A DNA stretch of 64,000 nt, from NCBI RefSeq assembly GCF_018320785.1, contig NC_054876.1:20048212-20112211 (forward strand). Direction: 5' to 3'. The position numbers and the translations under genes are program-made. The notes under the pieces were generated by a model. The model was not told the origin of the DNA. It saw only the letters and a program-made list of their open reading frames with translations, and searched no databases. This DNA comes from Cheilinus undulatus (Eukaryota > Chordata > Actinopteri > Labriformes > Labridae). Of this stretch, positions 49,030 through 61,380 are shown piece by piece. How positions within the stretch are numbered: the first letter of the stretch is position 1; each line of letters starts with the position of its first letter.

Positions 49030-50450
49030 TAAAATGTAAATGTTGAGTATGTAATATATTTTTAAAAGATATGTTCTGTTTAATTTGTAAGCTTTTCTTT
49101 ACTATTGTATTCCTTTACTATGTTTACTACTACTGTCAAAGTTGAGCTAACTTTCTGTATAGTTTCATTAACATCAGAATCAAAACTGAAAAAAAAAAGT
49201 TTATTCCTGGAGAGAAACTTCGCTCAAGGCTGTCCACAAAGGAGTAAGAAGGGGAGAGCTTTCTGGGGCCGAGCCAAACTTTGGGGGCGATGGAGGCCAG
49301 CAAAATCATGGTCCAAAGTAAAGTTAATATGTAATAGCCATATTTTATAAATAACCTGTATAATAATCAGTCTTATCAAAGCAGCAAAAATCAAATCTTA
49401 TTAATTAATGCAGCAGCTCAATGCAGCAATTAAAAAAAAATGTAAACCTCTTTTCTGAAAACAGAATTACCTTTTAATTGGTAATTTTAACAGTGTGGAT
49501 GGGCGCACTAAACTAAACCATTTGAAAAGCAATGTAGCCAAGTCTTTATGGCTAAGCAATGATGTGCAAAGTTTTCAGGATGCCAGAAAATAAAGTAGAA
49601 GGAACTGAGGTAGCTCTAAGGGGAAAATGATAGAATAATTGTGAAATAGTCCAACATTAGCAACAAAAAAGGGTTAAAAGTTCAAAAAATTGTGGGAGGA
49701 AAGTGGTTACAGAGTGGCAAAAACTGATTAATTGAGGCAAAAATTGGATAAAAGCAGCAAGAATGGGTTAAGAAAAGTAGATAATTGTGAAAGCAGTCAA
49801 AAAGTGGTAAAAATTGGTGGAGAGTGTAAATATATGACATGTATTGGTGAATACAGGCATGTATGAGTAATGTAAACATCAGAGCCTAATTATAGCTTGT
49901 TACACTTGTCAGCTCCAAAATGCAGTAACTGTCAGCCAGGACACTTACACCAATACTACTAATCCATCACTCCATCACAGTGGATTTATTTATGCATTGG
50001 TATCATCAATAAGTCTCACCTGGGGAGGGCCCGTTTTCTTGGTTTTTCTTAGGAACCCAGCCAATTCTGTGGGCAAGCCAGGAAACATTAGTAGAAAATA
50101 AACAAATATGAATATAAATTTTGATAAAATATGAGATATAATCACAAAATATTGCAGTACACTTAAAAAGTGCAGAATATTAAAAAAAAATGTCAGAATT
50201 GAAGAACAATGTATGTACAAAAAGCACAGACAGTTGAAGAATAAAAACAATACATAAAAAAGTGCATATTCGATCAATTCTTGTAATAATTACACAGCAG
50301 ACTTAGTAAAAATCAATTGTTAAACTACTTGTTGGATGGTACAGATTTAACAGTAATATCACAATGTTGCTGACCAGTTTGCTGAATAATTTTTGAAGAA
50401 TATAGTTTGTCTTTTTAGTGGAAAGTAGTGTATTTTTTGTGTTTTATGGT
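49030..50450. other. AT-rich spacer, nothing recognised
   Basis: No exon or named repeat was identified. The minus-strand frames at 49682-49879 and 49990-50277 are rich in F, L, H and Y with no recognisable domain. Confidence 0.45.
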
Positions 50451-51322
50451 GTGACGGATTGTCCAGCAGTGAAATACCTGCCACTTTTGTAAGTAAAACA
50501 CAAGGCATCAAATTTATCAAATATAATTTATTAGCCTAGTTTTTTGGCAAGAAAAACAAGAGAATGGATCTCCAACCACGTTGTTCAGGTAAAGTCATAC
50601 CTATGCTAATCAAACTCATATAAAATTAAATTCAACACTTTAAAAGTTTCTGTTAGTCCACACTACATTTAGTGAAACTACACTTTTGAAATAGTAAATA
50701 CTTTACAAAATAACAGGGCTGTAATAACTCTTTAAAATCTGTGGCAAGGTGGGTCTCCTCTGGCAAGAACAAAGCAGAGAGTCAACCTCAAAGCAAGGCA
50801 CTGCATACTGATGAAAAACACTCACAATGCATCCTTTAGGAACCCCTATAGACAAAGGTGGGAACTCTAACTCAGTTGATAACTTCACTCACAGTGCAAA
50901 TGTGTGTCACATCAGAAACAAAAGCAATCTTGCAGGTATTACTGTGTAAGAGTTCTAAACAACGAGATGCATACAAAACAAATCTGAACATTCTGCCCAA
51001 GGGCATAATGGGAAACTGCCCCCAGATTTGAAATTGCAGTGGGCAGAGCTTGGATCAGTTGACTCTGTGCAGAGTTAAACTGACCCTGGTGGATCAACAC
51101 TGTCAAAGAACGCCGACACTGAAGACCATTTCACTTAACCTTGCAAAGCAGATGGATACGCCGTTTCCTTGTTTCTCACTGGCGAATCCATCTTGCAAAG
51201 CTCCCATCTGAACCGTTTGGGCCCGGTTAGAAAGTGACAGGACCAATCAGCAATGAGGGGCAGTACTTTCAGTCGCAGCAGAGTCGTTACATAAACAAGC
51301 AGCAGCAAGAGCTAGTGCAGTT

Positions 51323-51480
51323 ATGGAGGAAGAGATTAGCGTGGATGCTGTTAAAGTGCCAGTTTTATCAGAACATGACGAAATTTCTTCGTTAAAAGAT
51401 GAACAAAGAACAGCAGTGAGTTGTTTTCTTTTCAAAAACGGCAAAAGTCGAGTACTTACATGTCTATAGTAATCATGTTT
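51323..51480 (+). mobile_element. Fragment of a RecQ-helicase-like transposon gene
   Basis: An ATG at 51323 opens a 31-codon exon-like frame (MEEEISVDAVKVPVL...) that ends SSLKDEQRTA before GTGAGT. Read through, it gives VSCFL and soon a stop. LKDEQRTAV-x-x-FL resembles the start of RecQ-like helicase domains carried by multi-copy fish DNA transposons. The surrounding 51100-51600 has the CpG-containing look of such an element. It could instead be a genuine 5' exon of the kinase gene at 52505, since the phase (0) would fit. Confidence 0.35.
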
Positions 51481-51826
51481 CGTGTTATTCCTCACTAGCT
51501 GTGCACGCAGCTCGATAGCGACTACGTCATGTGTTTTGTTGCTCGTATTAGCATGTAGAGATGTGACAGACAGAATGTTCATCCAATCACACTCCTAGTT
51601 TTTTTCAAAGCCTCTGCCTTTTCTCAAACGTATCCTATTGAAGCTTTCCCAGATGGATGTGTGAAACAAATCCATCTGGCATGTCAGGTTACATTTCACT
51701 CAGAGTGGAGTTTAAATGACGCTGGGAGTAAAAATCAACCTAGAAATGCTTAACAGTGAGATGTCAGCACTCCAGTGTTTTGCTGTTTTGGGATATGATG
51801 TCTCTTAGTATGTGCTTCTGTGTAGT

Positions 51827-51990
51827 CGGTAGCGGTGGAAAAATACAAGAGTGTTGTACTCAAGAGTACAGTTCCTCTGGTTAAAACTTAGTTTAGTAGA
51901 AGTAAAATGACTGATTTTAACAAAACTACAAGTACCCCAAAAAAGTACTCAATCGCTATAATTTGAGTAAATTTTATTAGTTACTTTCCA
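51827..51990. mobile_element. Short MITE copy (GTGGAAA / AGTACTC type)
   Basis: It starts GCGGTGGAAAAATACAAG and has TGTACTCAAGAGTACAG, TTGAGTAAATTTTATTAG and an end TTACTTTCCACAC, complementary to the start. It belongs to the family at 165-438 and 8702-9658. Confidence 0.6.
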
Positions 51991-52504
51991 CACACGATTA
52001 TTTGTAAAGATCTTATGAACAGGAAAACAAGCACTTCCTTATGTCTGTTAACATCTTACCAGTTGATTATTTTACCATATACAAATTATTTACACTTTTT
52101 TGTTTGATTAGAAATACTCAAAGATAATTAAATAAGTCCAATATTTTTTTCTTTCAAAATCTCAAACCCCCTTGTTGATCTCTTCAACTCTATGCTGAAG
52201 AGATAAGACAAAACAAAGTTTCATTAGAAACAAGTGGTCCTGTAAATGTTTGATAAACCTGTTACACAAGTTAAGAGCTGACTCTGCCCTGTGCATGTCT
52301 TCACTTGGTTTCACTGAAGGACTGTTTCCATGGAGACATTGTTCACTCAAAAGGCAAAGAGTCGAGTGACGGGGTCTGAAGTCTGAGATCCTTGCTGCAT
52401 AGCTGTGAGGACACAGAAAAACACAGGCAGCAGAGGAGTATGTCCTGGTTGGTGTGTGTGTGCTAAGGAATGGCTGACTGAAGTTTTCTTTTCTTCTGCT
52501 GCAG

Positions 52505-54086
52505 AACTCTGCATGGACGAAACAACAAAGTTGTGGGACTTCAGCTATAATTCCTATGACTCCCAAGAAACCTCAGCAGTGGCTACAAGTAGTCGGACAT
52601 GCAGGTTTGTTCGTCAGAATTAGCTTTTTTTAAATCAATTTTGCTCCCTTGTTATTCAAATCCTGATACCTAAACACTGTCATTAAGTAAGATAAGTCCT
52701 GTTCTGCTTGTATTTTCAGGCAGTTTTCATGTTGGAGATTATGGTACCCTGCTGAAGAGGTTTTGTGAAGGGGAGCAGCAATGCTACCTCAGACTCATGA
52801 AGGACTCTCTGAGGCCCTTTGTTCCAGCCTACCACGGTGTGGTGCAGCGGGACGAGCAGGATTACAACATGATGGACAACTTGCTGACCCATTTCAATAC
52901 ACCGTCCATCATGGACTGCAAGATGGGCACTCGGTATGTTTAAACAAGGTCGTTTTACTTGTTACGAGCATCAGAGTAAGTTCTCTTTTGTGCAAACCAG
53001 ATTTAGGAGAGGTGTAGCACTGCACGTATCCTCAAAAGGGCCTTGAAATGTTAAAGAATACATCCACAAACTTAGGTTTGAAATCAAAGCAGCAGAAAAA
53101 TAATATTTTAACATCTTGCACCTAATTGAAATGTATGAGTCTTTTATTGAAGTGGTCTAGTGGCACTGTCTTTTACAGTACGTACCTCGAGGAGGAGTTG
53201 GTAATTGCTCGAGAGCGGCCTCAGCCTCGTAAAGACATGTATGAAAAGATGGTTGCTGTGGATCCAGAGGCCCCAACGGTCCAGGAAAGAGCTCAGCAGG
53301 CAGTGCTGAAGACCAGGTACATGCAGTGGAGGGAGACACTGAGCTCCACAACGACGCTGGGTTTCCGTATCGAAGGATTCAGGGTAAGATATCCCAAGTC
53401 ACTGACTTATCTTGAACCATAAAGTTTAAAAGAATAAGAATGTTTGCATATGTGATCAAATTTTGCATTAAAACACTGCATTGTCTTTGCAGAAGGCAAA
53501 TGAAGAATGCCACACAAACTTTAAAAGGACCAAAAGCAGAGAGCAAGTAATGGAAGCTCTTGACAACTTTGTTGACTCCAATATGACTGTCATAGTGAGT
53601 GTGACCTTCAATAACTGTTATCTCCTCATAGATTTGTTTGTCTTCTCGCTTATGTAAATGTCTTGTGTATCTCCCTCCAGTGGGGATACCTGAGACGACT
53701 GAAACAGCTACGTCAGGTCTTGGAGGCGTCAGAGTTCTTTCAAACACATGAGGTCAGATTGAGAGCATCATTTTAAAAATCATTTTGAAGTAGAGTATCT
53801 ATGTTTGCTATTGTTGACTGATGATACAGAACATTTGTCCAGTTATGGAAGTGTTTTTCTAACAGCAGTATTTCTGCAGGTTGTAGGCAGCTCCTTACTG
53901 TTCATACATGACTGGACAGGCAGGACAGGAGTGTGGATGATTGACTTTGGGAAGACAGCCACCTTGCCAACACCCCTCACACTGAACCACCGCACTCCAT
54001 GGGTGGAGGGAAATCGTGAAGATGGCTATCTGTGGGGTCTGGATAACCTCATTGAGATACTGACCAGTATGCTGCCAGTTACCTAA
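52505..54086 (+). CDS. itpkc: Inositol-1,4,5-trisphosphate 3-kinase (catalytic exons; N-terminus not found)
   Basis: The enzyme phosphorylates Ins(1,4,5)P3 to Ins(1,3,4,5)P4 in the cytoplasm, ending or reshaping calcium signals. Exons: 52505-52604, 52720-52933, 53179-53383, 53493-53594, 53681-53752, 53880-54086 (299 codons plus stop), phases consistent. The kinase core runs from VVGHAGSF through [18 protein letters not shown], the IPK signature [74 protein letters not shown] and [14 protein letters not shown]. All catalytic motifs are intact. [24 protein letters not shown] is closest to ITPKC/ITPKB, so the paralogue letter is tentative. The first listed exon starts at a strong acceptor (TTTTCTTCTGCTGCAG), so at least one upstream exon is missing. 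The usual WSPFV calmodulin-binding segment before the core is not recognisable. Confidence 0.88.
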
Positions 54087-55340
54087 ACTAAGTCTGGAAA
54101 TGTGTTGAAATTGGATCTCTTTTAACACTCATAATTTCAGATTCACTACTGCAGATGGGCAGCTAGCTGAAAATCGCTGATTCATCAGATTTGTTGGAAT
54201 AGACTATATTTTGTAAAAACAAGAATGAGGATATTAGAAATGGAAATTGTGATTAGAGCAATTACAATGCCACGCTTTGCCAATTGTGTTCAATGAGATA
54301 CATTCCAGATTTGTTTGAAAATAAGGGACTCATCAATGGCCAAAAGCCATTTGTGTGGATTCTTCAATCAGTCCGACCCTCAGTGTCACTGTGTGCCAAA
54401 CATGTTCTCAGTCTCCAGCACTGACTGTATATTAACAGGGACAGCACCTCCCACCTCCTTCTTTTGTACAAATTTGAAGCCAAAATACCCTGAATGGATT
54501 CTAACATCTTGAACTGATAAAGTAATTTTGAGCCCAGAAGTCTACTGTTGACGCCATGCCCCTTCTGCTAACCGAAGCACCTGCTAACCTGCAGTTAAAC
54601 GTCAGAGGTTCCCCGCATCAGTACAGTCTAGAGCAGAACAGATTCTTGTGAAGGTTTAAAGAAAACACATTTATGGAAAGCTCAACAGTTCAGGCAAATT
54701 TTCAATATCTTGTCCATCGTATTTCCTCCTCTGTCCTGGTTATCTGGCTCAGAATACTGCAGAGTTAAGTTTTCAGCAGAGCTGCTGACTATGCTGTAAC
54801 ATCATCTTTTTCAAATAGCTTATTAAGACAGAACTACTCAGCAAAACATAATCAACATGAGAATACTTACCACAACAGAGTCTAGGTTTGACAAAAATTT
54901 ATTTGACATGTAGTCTAACTTAATCATCTGGCCCATTTCCCATCTGATAACGTGAGACAAGGTTTATGACTTTAACTGAAACCTGTCAGCAGGTGGAGCA
55001 CGAAATATTTTGGCTTTAATCCCTGGCAGCTGTTGCTCCGTCTATCTTAATATACAGTCAGTGAATTCAAGTCTCAATAGGAGACTCCTGACCCCTTTGC
55101 CTTGAGAAACTCATTGTATCAGGAAATGGATAAACATCAGCTAAAAGATTAAAACATGGCTGCTCCCTCCTCAGATGATCATACAAATGTCACACAGTGT
55201 CATTAAAATGGTGCTAAAACTATGATGTTATAAAGTGGATTTATTTTCTTCACTTCTTTACAGAACAGTACATACTTTTATATTTTCTCTGTTTTTTGTG
55301 TGTTGTTTGCCTTACTATTGTTGTAATGATCTGATCATGT
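54087..55340 (+). other. Downstream region of the kinase gene, possible 3' UTR
   Basis: No exon follows the stop. A repeat segment at 54155-54215 is shared with 47570-47632. I found no convincing poly(A) signal near the stop; the first clear AATAAA on this strand is at 57244, so the transcript end is open. Confidence 0.35.
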
Positions 55341-55349
55341 TTAAATTAG

Positions 55350-56108
55350 GGCTGTCAAACTATTAAAATTTTAATTGCAATTAATCTCAGGATTTCTATT
55401 GTCAATCTCCCCTTTTTCTTGCATTTTATAATTCCAGTATTTTGCATTTAAAAGAGTTGGTCTCATTATTTCACTGCCTTAGCCTAAGAGAGATTGACTT
55501 TGTTTTTGGATACAGGTTTGCTTTTATTCTCTTTGAAAGAAAATTGACCACTGAGCTGTCTTTGAATTTTTAAAGTGAAATTAGACATAATGGTGCAGTG
55601 GCCTTATTTTAGATCTCTGTGACTGCAGGGAGACGTTGCAGTGGCTTAAAAATATCCTGTAACACCTTGGTTCCCAACCTGGGGTCCGGGACCCCCCAGG
55701 GGGGGCGCCAGAGATCTTAGAGGGGGCGCGAGGCTTTGTCTGCTCTGAGGCTGCCAAAAATAGGTTTGCAAATATTGACTAAAACCATGATAAAGCAGTT
55801 ATAAAGTAGTTTATACAAAGGTCTTTTGTTAAGAAAAGTATGCATGGACCTTTTTTAGGGTTTTATCAGTGGAACAATTAAAATCTATGTTGATATTTGA
55901 CAGCAATGTGTCACTTTTTTTTTCTCTCTTGGGTCCTAGGTGGGCTCCGCTTTTCTGTGGAGCGTGTAGGGGGGGCTCCAAAGAAAAATGGTTGGGAAAC
56001 ACTGCTGTAACAGACATAAAACATGCTGTTACTGTGATTAAAAAAATAATCCACTATTTATAGTCCTTAATCGTATTATGATTAATGCATTACTGCTGAC
56101 AGCCCTAG
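55350..56108. mobile_element. MITE with AGGGCTGTCA ends, split by a nested hAT-like MITE
   Basis: The outer ends are AGGGCTGTCAAAC (55348-55360) and TGCTGACAGCCCTAG (56093-56107), inverted. Both are followed inward by the TTAATTGCAATTAATC / GATTAATGCATTA pattern typical of this family. The TTTAAA at both outer flanks may be target duplication. The inner element is listed separately. Confidence 0.75.
55665..56008. mobile_element. hAT-like MITE nested inside the AGGGCTGTCA element
   Basis: The left end TTGGTTCCCAACCTGGGGTC and the right end GGTTGGGAAACACTG are inverted over GGTT(C/G)CCAACC. The left half contains GGGACCCCCCAGGGGGGGCGCCAGAG, a G-rich palindrome, and GGGGGCGCGAGG. This is the familiar 'cagtggttcccaacc' type. 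Confidence 0.75.
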
Positions 56109-57690
56109 TTTAAAAAAAAAAAAAATCTGTATATTAGTGTAGCTCTGTTCACACATTAGATGTACATGCAAAGGACATTATTTTCTTGGTGTTACTTGTG
56201 GTTCTGTATAATATATATATAATACATATATTTGTTATATTCAATATAAAAATTATTTGGTGAATTATTAAATTATGATTTATTTATTTTTACTCATTTT
56301 AAAGTTGTACTTGTACTTTCTGTCAAAGAGGGCCTAAAACAAAGGGATTGTTTTAACAATGCTAGCAGCACAAACAGGGACAGCAGTGTTAGCAGGTCAG
56401 TACACTGATTTGTATTTCAGTATCACAAAATGTCTTACAAACATTGTGCTATTTTTTGACATTTCCTCTCAAACTCCCATGATTTTTTTAACATTCGAGT
56501 AAAGTAGGGTCTCAGCTATCCATTTAGCCTTTGGCATTATTAGCAGTTGGTATTAATGTTACTAAGCAAAAGCAACAGGTCACATTTGAATCTTTTACAA
56601 TAGTAAATGACAATCCCATCATCTTCAGCTGCACTTTGTGTGCTGTCAGTGTGCTAGCATGCTAACAATAGCTTCATGAAGAAGCTAGTGTACAAGTTCA
56701 TACAAGTTCATTTGAAGGGACACAATTTGTGAGATCAAGATTATTTGTAATTGCATTATTTCCATAGAATTGTTTCTCAGCAACATGGTACTATAACCAC
56801 ATCCCAGTATGTCTACATTATGATCTAATTCATGAAGTTATGACAGATTAGCCTACTGTTTCCTGATCAGTTAATGCAATGCTAAAGTTTACACATTTGA
56901 ATGATCATTTATCCTTCATCACACCTTGACATTAACTCTTGTACAAAATTGTTCATAGTTATTATTCCCGGGGACTCCAGACACCTTATGAAATTAGGTG
57001 TCTTTAATTTTTCAGTGTTCTTGTACATAGAAGTTGGTTCTATTTGATGTTTACTGTTTAAGAAACATTTGGGTTTTTCTACATGTGCATCCTCTGACAA
57101 TGTCATGTGAGAAGGGTTTTCTGATAAATTAATTCCATCATTCATTTTCTACATCTGACAGAATAATTCTTTGTAGTAAAGAAACTTTATAAATGTTGTT
57201 GCTGCCGTGTGCTGTTGCTGCTTTGTCTAACAGTGGTGACAGCAATAAAAGGTTGATTGAAAAGTAATCATTTTCCCTCTAATGGTCTCATTTGCTTTTA
57301 AACCTCATACAGACTGGAGCATCAGTATTAATTTATGACTGCTTATTTACCCTTAAAACAATTCCTCATAGGAGCTTTTAGGTCATTAAAAAATTAACAC
57401 TGAGAACACTGAAATTCTTCTTTGTGTTTTCGACTAATTTTGAGCAAAAATAAACTGATAAAATGAAGATTGACTTGAGATTTAAACAAAATTCTTCTAA
57501 TGGTATTACGTATACATTTTCAGCAACATGATTGACATGTCCTGTGACAAAGTAAAGCAATACAGTAACGACATATTCTAGTCAACAGCATATCAAATGT
57601 TGTATTAACACTTCAAAAGGAAGGTACTTTTATAGTTGTATTTAATTCTTTTGCAATTTTGGATCTATGGATTATACATGATGGAGTTTG
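56109..57690. other. AT-rich spacer
   Basis: No exon was recognised. AATAAA at 57244 (GCAATAAAAGG) could end a rightward transcript. Minus frames at 56909-57145 and 57378-57560 carry no recognisable domain. Confidence 0.45.
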
Positions 57691-58745
57691 AACTGCATAT
57701 TTCTATTCAAAGTGCTTTACAGTGCTTTAAAAATAGCAAAAGGGGTTTACCTGTGAAATCAGTTTGAATCTACTAGTACTAGTACTTTTTAAGAGCAAAC
57801 AGATGTAGAAAGCCTCAGGTTCTCTGATAGTTTGTTCCACAAGTGTGTTAACTAAGAGCTGCTTTGTATTACTTGGATCTGGTTCTGGGAACAGTTTGTA
57901 GACCAGAGGACCTGAGTGGACTGGATGCCACATAAGGGACAAGAGATCATATATGTAGGTATCTCAGGTCAGGCTAATTTGCTGCTTTATATACTAGAAT
58001 CAGGATTTTCAAGTCTATCCTTTGGCTCAAAGGAAACCAGCGTAGAGATCTAAGATCTGGTATAATGTGCTCTACCTCCTTGGTGGAAAAAAACACTCTG
58101 GCTGCAGTGTTCTGGATGAGCTTCAGCTGTTTGATGGATTTTTAATCAGTCATTGAAAACATCAATAAAATAATCTAGATTCCTTAAAAATAAATCACGG
58201 GCAGGTTCCTCTGACAGAATCACTCTGATTCTTGCTGTATTTTTAAGATGGTAATTGGTGGATTCTGTAACTGTCTTCATGTGGCTGTCAAAATGCAAAT
58301 TTGAGTCTATGATTACAGTAGGGGTTCTGGCTTGATTTGTAGATTTAAGTGTCTCCCAGTTAAGGTAAACACCTTTCTTCTTTAGGGTCAAAGACAAGTA
58401 TTTCAGTTTTTTTTTTAAACAAAACTGTCAGAAATCCTGGCACAGATACTCACTGATTCCTTCTCAGGGGAATGCAGTCATGAGATGCACAGTTGCGTAT
58501 CATCTGTGATAAGAGATGTTAAGATATTGTAGAACCTAAACACGTGATAGCATAGATTTTAAAAAGAATGGGACCAAGAATTTATCTTTGGGGAATGCCA
58601 CATGCTACCTTTCTATGCTCAGAGTCATAGTGATCATCTGACACAAAAAGATCCCTGCCTTTCCAATATTTGTGAACCAATTTTGCACAGAAAGTCAGAG
58701 ATCTAATCCAGGTTAAAGCTATGTATGGACCTGTTTTAAAAGTAG
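57690..58745 (-). mobile_element. Decayed LINE, reverse transcriptase C-terminal region (antisense)
   Basis: Read on minus, 58397-58146 gives VIIDSNLHFDSHMKTVT, YHLKNTARIRVILSEE and LRNLDYFIDVF. Then 58130-57960 gives LIQNTAARVFFSTKE, IIPDLRSLRWFPLSQR and KILILVYKAAN. This is the RT tail of CR1/L2-like fish LINEs. Frame breaks make it inactive. Confidence 0.75.
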
Positions 58746-58769
58746 TTAGATGAACAGTGGCTCTCTTTA

Positions 58770-59490
58770 GTGTTGTTAGCTTTAGCTAACATACATATGT
58801 CATTAACTTTGCTATGTAAACCAATGTAGCTAAATTAGATTTAGCAATGAAAGCATAAGAAAGCATAGCTTAAGCTAACGTATTTGTGTGCATAACTATG
58901 CGGCTTAGATAGCTGCTTTGTGAGTTTAGCTTTAGCTATGTTTTTATGTATAGCTAAGTTAGCATTAGCAACATGAACTTTAGCAAACATAGCTAAAGCT
59001 AACGTTGCTATGTAGATAACATATCTATATAGCTTAAATAGCTTCTTTGTAAGATTAGCTTCGACTACAATTTTATCTACAGCTGAGTTAGCATTAGCAA
59101 CATGAGCTAGCAATATGAACTTTAGCAAACATAGCTATATAGCTTAAATAGCTTCTTTGTGAGATTAGCTTTGACTACGTTTTTATCCACAGCTAAGTTA
59201 GCATTAGCAACATGAGCTTTAGCAACATGATTTCTAGCAAACTTAGCTTAATGTAATGTTGCTATGTAGATAGCATATCTATGTAGCTTAAATAGCTGCT
59301 TTGTGATCTTGGCTTTGGGTATCTTTTATCTGTAGCTATGTTAGCATTAGCAACATGAGCTTTAGCAACATGAGTTTAAGCAAATGTAGCTAAAGCTAGC
59401 TTAGTTGCATTGTTAATGTAGATATGTAGCTTATGTAACAGCTTTGTGAGCTGAGCTTAGACTACTTTAGCTAAGTAGCTACTGTACGAT
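58770..59490. repeat. Minisatellite with GCTTAAATAGCT units
   Basis: Units built of AGCTTAAATAGCTTCTTTGT, GAGATTAGCTTTGACTAC, AGCTAAGTTAGCATTAGCAA and TGAACTTTAGCAAACATAGC recur about five to six times. Anchor words at about 58902, 59031, 59141, 59285 and 59428 give spacings of 129, 110, 144 and 143 bp. Copies are imperfect. Confidence 0.82.
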
Positions 59491-60800
59491 AGCTACACTT
59501 GCTGTGCTTTTTTCCTGTAAGCAGACTGTTTACTCAGCTTTATAAACATTTTGTAATTAGGTTTTGCAGGTCAGGTTTTAAACCTTTAACTTTTGGTATC
59601 CTAACCCTTACCTTAAGTCCCACTCTAACCGTACAGTTTAGTTTGACTTTATTTAGAGTTTTAGCGTTCGTTCCATTCTGAGCTATATGGCACCTCAGAT
59701 GAACGGTCCGTGAGAGTGGACATCAGAGCTTGTTTGCAGACTGTCGTTGGGAGACTGTCAAGCATTTATGTGGTCAACTGTGTCAAAAACAGCACAGTTA
59801 TTGTCATACACAAACCCAAAGTTAATTTACAACCATACATTTGATTTTGCTTCATATTCCTACCATTAGAAAAACAACAACAAAAAAAATCAAGATTTTG
59901 ACTTGGACATCTTTTTATCTTTGGATAATGACGCTGAAAAGAAAGGTAAATAAATGTATTGGTGCATGTTTGCTGGGCCTTTCTGTTATTGTCAAATTTA
60001 CTGTTCAATTATTCAGAAAATAAATATATTCATTCAAGCCAACTGTCGTGATGAAGCCAACTACATAACAATTCACATTCATTAACTGCTAAAGTGATGG
60101 ATATGCTTGTCTCTAAACTAGATCAGAACAATCCCAATAATAAACACAGTCTAAAGTTCAACACCTGATGCCGGGCTGACTGGTGAGATGAAGGCAGATG
60201 TGTCCTCTACACCTGTCGGCTCCTGTCACTCAGCCATCAGACGGCAGGCAGAGGAAACCCCTGCCCTTACCTGCAGCCCCTCATGAGATTAAAGGGATGA
60301 GCAGACCAAGAGAGTGAAAGTCATGCTCAACAAATCCTCCCACACAGTCTGCACCAACAACAAAAAGCCCTCTGAGGTGAGCTGAGAGTACAAACACAGT
60401 CTGATCTGATGATGGCTTCTGAGAAATAAAGCCCACTGGAGATAGTCTGGGTGAGAGTTCCCTGCTCATGGGTACATCTGTGGTAATAAAGACGGGATAG
60501 TAAGCCTTAGAAATATTACTGTGAACCTCTTTAGTAAACATCTGTACAACACCAAGGTGAAAGCTTTAATTCAACCAGGATTTTAATGTGGCTATTAAAA
60601 GTTCAATAATACTAAATAAACTTGTTTCACTTGTTGCTTTTGAATGTGGAGTAAAATTAGGTTTTAATTAAGGTTTAGATAGAAGAAATGCAGAGGAGAT
60701 GGCTGCAGGAGTCAGGGTGTGCTCAAAGGCAGAGGGGGTGGGTTGGCAATGATGATGTCAGTGTGTGACCGATGAAACATCAGACAGCCTCTCAGTTTGA
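59491..60800. other. Spacer upstream of the potassium channel gene
   Basis: No exon or named repeat was recognised. Confidence 0.4.
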
Positions 60801-60925
60801 AAAAAAAAAAACCCTCAAGAGGCTTCCTCTCACTCTGACTGGTCATTGTTAAGCAGACCCATGGGAGGGGAGCAGCTGAACTACAGCGCTCCGAGAACAG
60901 ACACTGCTCACAAGACAAGACCAGG
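60801..60925 (+). promoter_or_regulatory. Possible 5' exon/promoter of the kcnk gene
   Basis: A slightly GC-richer stretch (GGGAGGGGAGCAGCTGAACT, CAGCGCTCCGAG) ends CAAGACCAG followed by GTAGTA, a usable donor. No TATA box is evident. Its link to the coding exon at 61381 is inference. Confidence 0.3.
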
Positions 60926-61380
60926 TAGTATATCATTTTTAAATAAATCTAACTTTAACTGCTCATGAGCATGCATTTGAAAAGCATGAGCTTTTTTTGT
61001 CTTACATGTTTTCAAGAGATAACATTTTTTAATCACTACCAAAGCTCAGTACATTTCAGGCTAACATCAGTTTCTATGGAAAAAAATTAAAGTTATAACC
61101 TTACAGTTTTGCATGCATTTGACTAAACATGTCTCTTAGATATATTTGATCTCTTTTGTTACAGGATACAATATCTTCAGCTGCAAAACTTCTACTAAAT
61201 GGTCCTTCTTCAAAGGTTTTTTTTAGTTTTGTAAGAAAGCCTAATGTTCTGTGCATCTGATCTTGAAGTGCGTTGTTTACACAGTGCATGTCTGTTGTAG
61301 GGGATGATGAATGAAGATTATCTAAGTGTGTGATAGGCAGTTGTAGTTGTAGTGCATGTTGTTGCAACGGTGCATCCGTG

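Noticed and set aside
58146..58397. 83-codon minus-strand frame as a gene
   Set aside because: It is the reverse transcriptase tail of a decayed LINE.
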